Part shown: one piece after another, positions 1 through 6,691 of the stretch
Position numbering within the stretch: position 1 is the first letter of the stretch
Layout of the letters: each line of letters begins with the position of its first letter
Source of the DNA: WGMK01 sp044359155
GTDB lineage: Bacteria; Hydrogenedentota; Hydrogenedentia; Hydrogenedentales; JAEUWI01
Direction of reading: 5' to 3'
DNA length: 9,185 nt
Assembly: GCA_044359155.1 (NCBI GenBank)
Contig: JBIKMR010000172.1
Location: forward strand, 1 to 9,185
Notes under the pieces: model-generated
Database searches by the model: none
Seen by the model: only the letters and a program-made list of their open reading frames with translations
Told to the model about the DNA's origin: nothing
Made by a program: the position numbers and the translations under genes

Positions 1-891
1 ACCCTCTACCTGCTCACCGGGAAGTACCAGAAATACTCCGACATCAGCGACAAGTTTCTGGGCGCGCGCTTCGAGGCGCAGACCCCCACGCTCTTCGAAT
101 ACTTCCGCAGCACCTACGCCATTCCCGAACAGGAAGCCCTCATCATCAACGGCGAGGACCGAAGCGATGAGGAGTTCTACAACTTTAGCAATCACCACCT
201 CTTCGGGGTGCAATACCGCTCGGCCACGTTGAGCCTCTTCCGCTACAAGGTCCACCTGTTGCGCAGGCAGATAGCCGAGGGCGGTATGCCCGAGAACGTG
301 CTGGCGGAAAAGCAGAAGCGGCTGGCCGAGATGGAAAGCGTGGACTACCGCGTGTCCAAAGAGCAGCAGCAGCCAGAACCCATCGAGGCATTCTGGGATC
401 GCTGGCGCGAGGACTATGGCGACGACGGGCTGGTGAACGCGCGCGGCGACGCGCTGCTAACCCAGCTTGCCGTGCGCGCGATGGAGGAACTCACGCCGCG
501 CCTGATGATGATCAACTACCAGGACCCGGACTACGTGCACTGGGGAAACCCTGCGCATTACTTCAACGGCGTGGCCACCATCGACCGCGGCATCAAGCAA
601 CTGGTGGACACGGCGGCTCGGCTCGACGCCTACCGCGACAACACCGTCTTCGTCATCGTGCCAGACTGCGGGCGCGACACCAACCGCGCACAGGCCGTGC
701 CCTTCCAGCACCACTTCAACTCGAAGAGCGCGCACGAAATCTTTGCGCTGGTGGTAGGCACGGGCATTGCCAAGGGCAAGGTCATTGAGCGCCCTGTGGA
801 CCAGACCAGCATCACCTCCACCATTGCCGGGCTGATGCAGTTTCCGGCGGAGCACGCGGAAGCCGCCCGGCTGGACGAGGTCTTCGCTTGA
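1..891 (+). CDS. Alkaline-phosphatase/sulfatase superfamily enzyme, C-terminal part (5' end outside window)
   Basis: The frame is open from base 1 to the TGA at 889-891, giving 296 residues with no start in the window, so the N-terminal part with the usual Ser/Thr or formylglycine nucleophile is missing. The C-terminal metal-site motifs of the alkaline phosphatase-like fold are visible. They are a DPDYVHWG segment (partial residues about 175-182), a hydrophobic strand ending in PDCGRD (about 221-226), and a late His in SAHEIFALVVG (about 245). Enzymes of this fold hydrolyse phosphate or sulfate esters with two metal ions. In most relatives the second motif reads D-H-G; here it is D-C-G, an unusual ligand change. 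A charged stretch about 90-130 is probably an insert or cap. Substrate and localisation cannot be told without the N-terminus. The stop overlaps the start of the next gene by four bases, so the two are likely co-translated. Superfamily assignment is fairly safe; sulfatase versus phosphatase is open. Confidence 0.72.
   Translation, partial: TLYLLTGKYQKYSDISDKFLGARFEAQTPTLFEYFRSTYAIPEQEALIINGEDRSDEEFYNFSNHHLFGVQYRSATLSLFRYKVHLLRRQIAEGGMPENVLAEKQKRLAEMESVDYRVSKEQQQPEPIEAFWDRWREDYGDDGLVNARGDALLTQLAVRAMEELTPRLMMINYQDPDYVHWGNPAHYFNGVATIDRGIKQLVDTAARLDAYRDNTVFVIVPDCGRDTNRAQAVPFQHHFNSKSAHEIFALVVGTGIAKGKVIERPVDQTSITSTIAGLMQFPAEHAEAARLDEVFA
877..880 (+). promoter_or_regulatory. Shine-Dalgarno that supports a TTG start
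   Basis: GAGG lies inside the end of the upstream gene, seven bases before the TTG at 888. It favours that start over the in-frame GTG at 897, for which the spacing would be 16 bases. The TTG shares bases with the upstream TGA stop (TTGA), an arrangement typical of translational coupling. Confidence 0.5.
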
Positions 892-1982
892 GGCTGGTGC
901 GTTGGTTAGCAGGCTGGGGCCGTGTCCTGTTGCGCTTCCTGCTGGGAGTGCTGTTCACGCAGTTCCCCTTGGGCGCATTGCTGCTCGCGGGCTGGGGACA
1001 AGAAGTGGTGCGCCGCGCCGCGCTGCGCGAATGGGCTGGGGCCAATGCCACGCCCGACCTGTGCGCTTGGCCCTCCTTTGCGATGGCAGAGCCCCACGAA
1101 AACCTCGAGGACGGTAGCCGCCTGCGACGCGGGTTTCGCCAACTCACCGGCGGCCTCCTGCGAAACGCCCGCCTTGCGCTCAAGGGACTCTTCTGCACCT
1201 ACTGCCTCACCTTGCCGGGCGTGGTGTTGTGGGCCTTCTCGTGGCGCTATGGCTGGGACAATTCCTTCAACAAGGGTTACGAGCAAGCATTCATCGGCCC
1301 CACGCTGGGGATAAGTGGCATCGTCTTGTTCATCATCGCCATGTTCTACGTGCCGCTGGCCCAGGCCCAGTTGGCCGTCTGCGGCAACGTGTCCTCCTTC
1401 TTCCGCTGGCGCGTGGTGCGTGCCGTGTTCATGAACAACCTGCACGGCGTGCTCTGGCTCGCGCTGGCCTACGCCCTCGCCGCGCTCCCCATCAACTTCC
1501 TGCTGGCCGCCGTGCTCTTCCGCTTCAACGAATCCGCCGACGTCGCCGCCATACCCGATGCAGTATTCCGCAGCACCCTCGACCGCTACTTCTTCTTTGC
1601 AGGCATGGTGGCCCTGCCCTTGTTCGCATGGGTGCGGGTGACGGCAGGCCGGGTGTACGCACGAGGGTTGCGCAAGGCGGTGAAAGGTAATGGACAGGAT
1701 GGACTGCGAATCGACGAAGTGAACGCAGCAATGCTGGCGAAAAAAAGCCATCCCATTCGCCGCACCCTCCTCGTCCCCATCGCCCTGCTTCTCGTCGTTA
1801 TATGGTTTACCTTCGTGGCACAAATCTACGTACGACAGTTCCTGAACTACGTGCCGCTGAGGGGATGGGTGGTGCAGCCCTTGGTACACGGGCCGTGGCT
1901 ACGGTATATTCCACCTCATCTAAACGCCGAGACCGATGGAAAGCTTTACCCCAATGACACCTTCCCTGAACCACCGTATTGA
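888..1982 (+). CDS. Polytopic inner-membrane protein of unknown function, six predicted helices
   Basis: This 364-residue protein is not assigned to a family here. Hydrophobic segments lie at about residues 13-36, 98-118, 138-160, 186-211, 231-252 and 293-316. A soluble loop of about 60 residues sits between helices 1 and 2, and a polar Pro-rich tail follows residue 320. Basic residues cluster beside the helices (for example 75-100 and 255-270), consistent with cytoplasmic loops by the positive-inside rule. No transporter, protease or enzyme motif is visible. The layout loosely recalls DUF4013-like integral membrane proteins, but this is a guess. The TTG start at 888 is preferred because of the GAGG upstream and the overlap with the previous stop; GTG at 897 is the alternative. 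The 3' end overlaps the sialidase gene by 47 bases, so all three genes probably share one transcript. A role alongside the neighbouring hydrolases is inferred only from position. Confidence 0.8.
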   Translation: MRLVRWLAGWGRVLLRFLLGVLFTQFPLGALLLAGWGQEVVRRAALREWAGANATPDLCAWPSFAMAEPHENLEDGSRLRRGFRQLTGGLLRNARLALKGLFCTYCLTLPGVVLWAFSWRYGWDNSFNKGYEQAFIGPTLGISGIVLFIIAMFYVPLAQAQLAVCGNVSSFFRWRVVRAVFMNNLHGVLWLALAYALAALPINFLLAAVLFRFNESADVAAIPDAVFRSTLDRYFFFAGMVALPLFAWVRVTAGRVYARGLRKAVKGNGQDGLRIDEVNAAMLAKKSHPIRRTLLVPIALLLVVIWFTFVAQIYVRQFLNYVPLRGWVVQPLVHGPWLRYIPPHLNAETDGKLYPNDTFPEPPY

Positions 1983-3741
1983 TTGGAAGCGCCCCGCCGC
2001 CATAGCCTTGCTGTGCTTGCCTGCGGCGCTTTGTCTGCTCGCCGCCTCCCTCGCATCCGCCCAACAGGAAGAACGCGCCTATGTGCTGGTGGGCGCGCAG
2101 GGCAATGTGGCCTACGAGGGTGACCCGTGGACGGGCGGCGACGGCTACCTGGAAGCAACGGGCACGGGCCGGGCGCTGAATGCCACGGACGCCATCAAGC
2201 CCGGCGACTTTACAATCAGCGCGCGCGTATCTATCGAGGCCTTTGTGGCCGACGCGGGCGACCCCGGCGAAACCCAGTTGCCGGGCGGCGGCTCGATAAC
2301 CCTGCGCGTGGCAGGGCAAGACCCGCAGCAGGCCAGCGAATCGGAGAACCCGGCGGATTGGCCCGCGTTTGTCTTCGATGGCAACGCCTTCTATTTCGAC
2401 TCGTCGCACGATGGCAAGATCGTCATCGACGGTCCCGACCTCGGCAAGCGGCGGATGCTACCCATCCGCTCGCGCGACTACCTCACCCCCGGCAAGCCCG
2501 TCATCTTCCAGCTGATACGCAAGGACCGCAAGCTGGTCTTCGTTATCGACGACCGCATCCTGCACATTGCCGAGGCCCCCAGCGGCGGCATTGCCCAGTT
2601 CGGCCTACGCCCCGGCAAGTCCGTGATGCGGCTCTATGGATTCAACGCGAAGGGTAACCTGGAAACCCACGGCAGCGGCACACCCACCCACCTCACCCTG
2701 TGGCAGGCGGGCCAAGGCGGCTACGCCAGCTACCGCATCCCCTCGCTGCTGGCCTTGCCCGGCGGCGTGGTGCTGGCCTTCTGCGAAGGCCGCAAGCGCG
2801 GCGTGTCCGACTCCGGCGATATCGACCTTTTGATGCGCCGCTCGATTGACGGCGGCGTAAGTTGGGATGCGCAGCGCGTGATCTGGGACGACGCCGAAAA
2901 CACCTGCGGCAACCCTTGCCCCGTGTTCGACGATTCCACTGGCACCGTCGTCATGCTGATGACGCACAACCCCGGCGAGATCAGCGAGGCGAAGATCGTG
3001 CAGGGCGAAGGGGCGCGCACCGTGTGGCAAACCTCCAGCCCCGACCTTGGCGAGACCTGGACGACCCCCACCGAGATCACCACGCAGGTAAAGCGCCCCG
3101 ACTGGACGTGGTACGCCACCGGCCCCGGCGTGGGCATACAGCTGACGCAAGGCGCCTACGCCGGACGGCTCGTCATACCCTGCGACCACAACACCCCCGG
3201 CGACCCCATCGGCATCTACTCGCACGTGGTCTACTCCGACGACCACGGCACCACCTGGACCATCGGCGGCGTGACTGACAATGGTGTGAACGAATGCCAG
3301 GTAATAGAAAAGAACGGCGGCGACCTGCTGCTCAACATGCGGCGCGGGCGCGGCAACACGGCAACGAATCGGCTGATTGCCGATAGCAGCAACGGCGGCA
3401 TCGATTGGTCCGAGCTGCGCGAAGACAGCGCCCTGCCCGAACCCGAATGCCAGGCCAGCCTTATCCGCGTGGCCCCGCCCGTGGCAGACAAGGGCGGCAC
3501 CGACCGCCTGCTATTCTCCAACCCCGCCGATCCTGCCGAGCGCATCCGCATGACCGTGCGCCTCAGCGAAGACGGAGGCCAAACCTGGCAACGCGGCAAC
3601 ATGCTGCACGACGGCCCCTCCGCCTACTCCTGCCTCACCATGCTCACCCCGGAAACTGCCGCCTGCCTCTACGAGTCCGGCAAGAGGAACCCCTACGAAA
3701 CCATCCGCCTGGCGCGGTTTGGGCTGGATTGGTTGAAATAG
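1936..3741 (+). CDS. Secreted exo-alpha-sialidase (neuraminidase, GH33-like) with N-terminal lectin-like domain
   Basis: The 601-residue product should release terminal sialic acids from glycoconjugates outside the cytoplasm. A signal peptide fits residues 1-42 (hydrophobic core about 20-40, cleavage after A-S-A before QQEE). ATG at 1954 is an alternative start with the same signal. Residues about 45-245 look like a concanavalin/LamG-type beta-sandwich, often a carbohydrate-binding module in sialidases. The six-bladed propeller follows. The YRIP motif gives the first arginine (R267), and SDSGDID gives the acid/base Asp (D292, by alignment with the Micromonospora enzyme recalled from memory). 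NECQVIE gives the Glu (E453) that pairs with the Tyr nucleophile (Y564 in SAYSCL). R469 and R536 complete the arginine triad. Asp-box repeats (SxDxGxTW) start near residues 303, 368, 434 and 544, and a degenerate one at 484 has Asn in place of Asp. All catalytic positions are present, so the enzyme is predicted active. Linkage specificity cannot be read from sequence. Confidence 0.93.
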   Translation: MESFTPMTPSLNHRIDWKRPAAIALLCLPAALCLLAASLASAQQEERAYVLVGAQGNVAYEGDPWTGGDGYLEATGTGRALNATDAIKPGDFTISARVSIEAFVADAGDPGETQLPGGGSITLRVAGQDPQQASESENPADWPAFVFDGNAFYFDSSHDGKIVIDGPDLGKRRMLPIRSRDYLTPGKPVIFQLIRKDRKLVFVIDDRILHIAEAPSGGIAQFGLRPGKSVMRLYGFNAKGNLETHGSGTPTHLTLWQAGQGGYASYRIPSLLALPGGVVLAFCEGRKRGVSDSGDIDLLMRRSIDGGVSWDAQRVIWDDAENTCGNPCPVFDDSTGTVVMLMTHNPGEISEAKIVQGEGARTVWQTSSPDLGETWTTPTEITTQVKRPDWTWYATGPGVGIQLTQGAYAGRLVIPCDHNTPGDPIGIYSHVVYSDDHGTTWTIGGVTDNGVNECQVIEKNGGDLLLNMRRGRGNTATNRLIADSSNGGIDWSELREDSALPEPECQASLIRVAPPVADKGGTDRLLFSNPADPAERIRMTVRLSEDGGQTWQRGNMLHDGPSAYSCLTMLTPETAACLYESGKRNPYETIRLARFGLDWLK

Positions 3742-3754
3742 CGGAAGCTATTTC
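3735..3754. terminator. Symmetrical hairpin spanning both convergent stop codons
   Basis: GAAATAGC, a GGAA loop and GCTATTTC form a perfect 8-bp stem. The sialidase stop TAG (3739-3741) lies in the left arm and the serine hydrolase stop (complement of 3748-3750) lies in the right arm, so the two genes end with the same seven bases on opposite strands. GGAA is a GNRA tetraloop on the + strand. No clear T-run follows on either side, so a true intrinsic terminator is not proven. A role in bidirectional 3'-end formation or mRNA stabilisation is inferred from position. Confidence 0.5.
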
Positions 3755-4878
3755 TCCCATCCGTAAGCGTCGGCCAATGCGTTGAACACAAAGAACTGAA
3801 GCGCCTGCCCATCGTCGGAATTGCACATGATGGCGAAGCCGTAGCCGCCGGTCTTGTGCGCCTTGAGCAGGCACTTCATGCCAACGTTGCCTCCGTTGTG
3901 CAGAAAGTAATCGCCCTCGATAAAGAAGCCCGGCGAAGTGGGGCCGTCCGCCATCATGGTGGTCATGCTGGTGGCCATTTCCTTCGAGAATTTACTGTCC
4001 CCACTGCCACGCAATCCCTCCTGAATCCCAATGCCAAAACGGCAGAGGTCCGAGGGCGTCGTCCACATTCCTGCCGCATACAACTCAGGGTGCACCTTGC
4101 CACCCCCAGGCACGCAGCTGCCGTCCACCTTGTAAGCTGTGGCTGCATTCTCGCGCAGGGGCTCCGGCAGGGGCTGCGCAAACGTGCTTCGTGCCATGCC
4201 CAGCAGGTCGAACACCCGTTCCTTTGCCAAGTCCTCGGCAGATTGTTGCGTCATGTCCATCACCGCAAGCTGCAGGATGCTTATTCCACCGCCGGAATAC
4301 TTGAACTGTTGCCCCGGAGGCAACCCAATGCTGACCCCCGTGGCATGGCAGGGGGAATCCCCGTTTAGCACTTGCACGATAGTGGGCACGGGAACCCCTG
4401 CTTCACAGCCATCAAAACCATGCACCGTAGCACCCGCACGATGGCTCATCAGCAGCCTGGCAGTAATCGGCGGCGTGCCGGGAAAATCATAGGCTGGTAT
4501 CTGCCACGACTTTAGGTAGCCGGCAATCGGCGCGTCCAGGTCCAACTTGCCCTCCGCCGCAAGCTGATGTGCTACCGCCGCACCCACCGGCTTGGAGATT
4601 GATGCCGCCTGAAAGAGCGTGTCCGCATCCACCGGGCGTTTGCTCTCCACGTTGGCAACCCCCAGGGTGTGGGTCCAGTCCAACTTGAAATCTCGGATGA
4701 CTGCAATGCTCACCCCCGGAATCTGCCGCTTCCGCACCATCTCCTCCAGGCTACCTGCTGCGCGCCCCGTCCGCGTGTGCAGCTCAGCAAAGATAGATTC
4801 TGGCGTGGGTTCCGCACCGGTGGCACTGAAGATGGGTAACAGCGCAATCGACAAGCCAAGGATCAAGAGTCGTTTCAT
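3748..4878 (-). CDS. Exported serine hydrolase, beta-lactamase class C / CubicO family
   Basis: The 376-residue product belongs to the penicillin-binding-protein-like serine hydrolases, which include esterases, D-aminopeptidases and class C beta-lactamases. A signal peptide is visible at residues 1-22 (MKR, then a hydrophobic core, cleavage after T-G-A). The catalytic SxxK motif is S93-I-S-K96. The second motif is Y194-S-G, in a YSGGG stretch common in CubicO proteins, in place of the YxN of true beta-lactamases. The third is H327-N-G-G in place of KTG. These variants argue for an esterase or peptidase rather than an antibiotic-resistance enzyme. Length is normal for a single-domain member. 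The ATG at 4876-4878 is preceded by GGAG with eight bases of spacing. The gene is divergent from the aldehyde dehydrogenase and convergent with the sialidase, so it is probably a single transcription unit. The substrate is unknown. Confidence 0.9.
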   Translation of the reverse strand: MKRLLILGLSIALLPIFSATGAEPTPESIFAELHTRTGRAAGSLEEMVRKRQIPGVSIAVIRDFKLDWTHTLGVANVESKRPVDADTLFQAASISKPVGAAVAHQLAAEGKLDLDAPIAGYLKSWQIPAYDFPGTPPITARLLMSHRAGATVHGFDGCEAGVPVPTIVQVLNGDSPCHATGVSIGLPPGQQFKYSGGGISILQLAVMDMTQQSAEDLAKERVFDLLGMARSTFAQPLPEPLRENAATAYKVDGSCVPGGGKVHPELYAAGMWTTPSDLCRFGIGIQEGLRGSGDSKFSKEMATSMTTMMADGPTSPGFFIEGDYFLHNGGNVGMKCLLKAHKTGGYGFAIMCNSDDGQALQFFVFNALADAYGWEK

Positions 4879-4925
4879 ATCGATTTCTCCGCGTGCCGAT
4901 TTGATGACTGCCTCTTAAACAGCGT

Positions 4926-4948
4926 TTGAATTCTCTTTCCAAATTCAA
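4926..4948. promoter_or_regulatory. Inverted repeat in divergent intergenic region, candidate operator
   Basis: TTGAATT and AATTCAA are perfect 7-bp arms separated by nine bases, so the half-site centres are 16 bases apart. This is close enough to a helical turn and a half for a dimeric regulator. The repeat lies 48 bases upstream of the serine hydrolase start and 110 bases upstream of the aldehyde dehydrogenase start, where it could control both. No regulator gene is next to it in the window. Operator function is inference from symmetry and position. Confidence 0.3.
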
Positions 4949-4973
4949 TCCATTAGCGTATGGTAATGCTTCT

Positions 4974-4986
4974 GCGCCACTGGCGC
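4974..4986. repeat. Short palindrome in the aldehyde dehydrogenase leader
   Basis: GCGCCA-C-TGGCGC is a perfect 13-base palindrome, 71 bases before the aldehyde dehydrogenase start. In GC-rich DNA a palindrome this short can arise by chance. It is listed because it is the second symmetrical element in a 179-base divergent spacer. Confidence 0.3.
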
Positions 4987-5044
4987 TTGCGAGAGGGAAC
5001 ATCGCGGGCATAGGGTTCTGGGCGAACCTGCGCCCCGCGAACAA

Positions 5045-5051
5045 GAAGGAG
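5045..5051 (+). promoter_or_regulatory. Strong Shine-Dalgarno fixing the aldehyde dehydrogenase start
   Basis: GAAGGAG lies six bases before the ATG at 5058. The frame stays open upstream to a TTG at 4926, which would add 44 residues. That extension has no good ribosome site, does not resemble the family, and would run through the inverted repeat. The site therefore decides for the ATG at 5058. Confidence 0.85.
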
Positions 5052-5057
5052 TCTGCC

Positions 5058-6563
5058 ATGTGCGCGGTAGCTGTTGGCTATGATCTGTGCCCCGAGGTTG
5101 TCCAGTTTCTTGCTTCTCCCCGTAAACTGCTCATCAATGGGCGCTGGGTCGAGAGCCATTCCGGCCAGACCTTCGAAGTGCTGGACCCCGCCACCGGGGA
5201 CGAGGTGGCGCAGGTGGCGCGTGGCGACGCGCACGACATCAACCAGGCCGTGGCCGCAGCGCGCAAGGCTTTCGAGTCTGGCCCGTGGCACAAGATGACC
5301 CCGAGCGAGCGCGGGCGCTTGCTCTGGAAACTGGGCGACCTGATTGAGCAGCACGCGGACGCGCTTGCCCAGCTGGAAACGCTGGACAATGGCAAGCCAT
5401 TGGGCATTGCCCGCGCGGCAGACGTAGCGCTGGCGGCGGACCAGTTCCGCTATTACGCGGGCTGGGCCACCAAGCTGCTGGGCGAGACCATCCCCATCAG
5501 CGTGGTCTACGCGCCGGACACCGAATGGCAGGCCTACACCAAGCGCGAACCCGTAGGCGTGGTGGGACAGATCATCCCGTGGAATTTCCCGCTGCTGATG
5601 GCGGCGTGGAAGCTGGCCCCCGCGCTCACCTGCGGCTGCACCGTGGTACTCAAACCCGCCGAGCAGACGCCCCTCTCCGCACTGTATCTTGGCCAGTTGA
5701 TTCAGGAAGCAGGCTTCCCCGATGGCGTGGTAAACATTGTCACCGGCTTTGGCGAGGAGACCGGCGCTCCGTTGGCCGCGCATCCCGGCGTGGACAAGGT
5801 CGCCTTCACCGGCTCGACCGAGGTGGGCAAGATGATTGTGGCGGCGGCGGCAGGCAACCTGAAAAAGGTGACGCTTGAGCTAGGCGGCAAATCCCCCAAC
5901 GTGGTCTTCTCCGATTCGGATCTTTCCAGCGCGGTGAACGGCGCAGCCAGCGCCATCTTTTTCAACCACGGCCAATGCTGCTGCGCGGGCTCGCGCCTCT
6001 ACATCGAGCACGACATCTTCGACGACGTGGTCAACGGCGTGGCCGACGTGGGCCGCAGCATCAAGGTGGGCTCGGGCTTCCACGCGGATACCCAGATGGG
6101 GCCGCTGGTATCGCAGGAACAGTTCAACCGCGTCACCGGCTTCATGGAAGACGGCATTGCCAGCGGGGCCGAGGCCCTCTGCGGCGGTGGGCGCTCGGGA
6201 GATCGGGGCTACTTCGTCGAGCCGACTGTCTTCGTAAACACCACCGGTGACATGCGCGTGGTGAAGGAAGAAATCTTCGGCCCCGTGGTAACCGCCATGC
6301 CCTTCCGCGATATCGACGAGATAGCCGCCGTGGCCAACAACACTCCCTATGGCCTGGCCGCAGGTATCTGGACCAAGGACATCAGCAAGGCCCACCGCCT
6401 GGCCAACCGCCTGCGCGCGGGCACCGTGTGGATCAATTGCTACAACATCTTCGACGCGGCGCTGCCCTTCGGCGGATACAAGGAATCTGGCTGGGGACGC
6501 GAGATGGGCAAGGAAGCCCTGAACAACTACCTCGAAACCAAGTCCGTCTGCGTGCAGTTGTAG
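5058..6563 (+). CDS. NAD(P)+-dependent aldehyde dehydrogenase, ALDH1/2-like
   Basis: The 501-residue cytoplasmic enzyme should oxidise an aldehyde to its carboxylic acid with NAD(P)+. Length and motif order are those of the classic ALDH superfamily. The oxyanion Asn is in PWNFP (N176) and the cofactor-binding Lys is in KPAEQTP (K199). The Rossmann GSTEVG loop is at about 252-257, the general base Glu is in ELGGKSP (E274), and EEIFGP follows at about 404-409. The catalytic Cys is the middle one of GQCCCAGSR (C308). The triple cysteine and the surrounding FFNHGQ match the mitochondrial ALDH2/cytosolic ALDH1 type. The C-terminus (ETKSVCV) also recalls phenylacetaldehyde dehydrogenases such as FeaB. 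The substrate could be a short aliphatic or an aromatic aldehyde; sequence alone does not settle it. The gene is divergent from the serine hydrolase and convergent with cysS, so it seems to be a one-gene unit. All catalytic residues are intact. Confidence 0.95.
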   Translation: MCAVAVGYDLCPEVVQFLASPRKLLINGRWVESHSGQTFEVLDPATGDEVAQVARGDAHDINQAVAAARKAFESGPWHKMTPSERGRLLWKLGDLIEQHADALAQLETLDNGKPLGIARAADVALAADQFRYYAGWATKLLGETIPISVVYAPDTEWQAYTKREPVGVVGQIIPWNFPLLMAAWKLAPALTCGCTVVLKPAEQTPLSALYLGQLIQEAGFPDGVVNIVTGFGEETGAPLAAHPGVDKVAFTGSTEVGKMIVAAAAGNLKKVTLELGGKSPNVVFSDSDLSSAVNGAASAIFFNHGQCCCAGSRLYIEHDIFDDVVNGVADVGRSIKVGSGFHADTQMGPLVSQEQFNRVTGFMEDGIASGAEALCGGGRSGDRGYFVEPTVFVNTTGDMRVVKEEIFGPVVTAMPFRDIDEIAAVANNTPYGLAAGIWTKDISKAHRLANRLRAGTVWINCYNIFDAALPFGGYKESGWGREMGKEALNNYLETKSVCVQL

Positions 6564-6601
6564 CGCGGAGCGCAGAGTACTTAGGTAGAATTCTTTAGTC
6601 G

Positions 6602-6624
6602 TGCGGGCGGGAGGACCGCCCGCA
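6602..6624. terminator. GC-rich hairpin between convergent aldehyde dehydrogenase and cysS
   Basis: TGCGGGCGG, loop GAGGA and CCGCCCGCA form a perfect 9-bp stem, 39 bases after the aldehyde dehydrogenase stop and 68 bases beyond the cysS stop. It is a likely 3'-end structure for one or both genes. Neither side has a real T-run, so termination may be partial or factor-assisted. Confidence 0.5.
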
Positions 6625-6641
6625 AACGACAGCGGAACTGG

Positions 6642-6681
6642 ATTCCTGCCACGCCAGAGGTGGACAAGCCTTCGCAGGAAT
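6642..6681. repeat. Inverted repeat ATTCCTGC / GCAGGAAT, possible dispersed intergenic element
   Basis: Arms ATTCCTGC (6642-6649) and GCAGGAAT (6674-6681) are perfect 8-bp complements around 24 bases. The pattern of ATTCC-Y-GC arms, with TTC before the right arm and GAC after it, resembles small dispersed intergenic repeats such as the dRS3-type ATTCC...GGAAT units described in other bacteria. Only one copy is in the window, so repeat status cannot be shown. It abuts the 3' end of cysS and could also serve as a 3' structure. Confidence 0.35.
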
Positions 6682-6691
6682 GACAGGGAAG

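Noticed and set aside
906..1889. Long open frame on the - strand opposite the membrane protein gene (327 residues)
   Set aside because: It lies entirely antisense to a gene with clear membrane helices. Its product is His/Glu/Gln-rich with no family likeness, as expected for a GC-rich shadow frame.
4139..4492. Open frame on the + strand opposite the serine hydrolase
   Set aside because: It is antisense to a gene with a signal peptide and all three catalytic motifs, and the product has no family likeness.
4926..5057. 44-residue N-terminal extension of the aldehyde dehydrogenase from a TTG
   Set aside because: There is no ribosome site upstream of the TTG, while a strong GAAGGAG precedes the ATG at 5058, which gives the usual family length.
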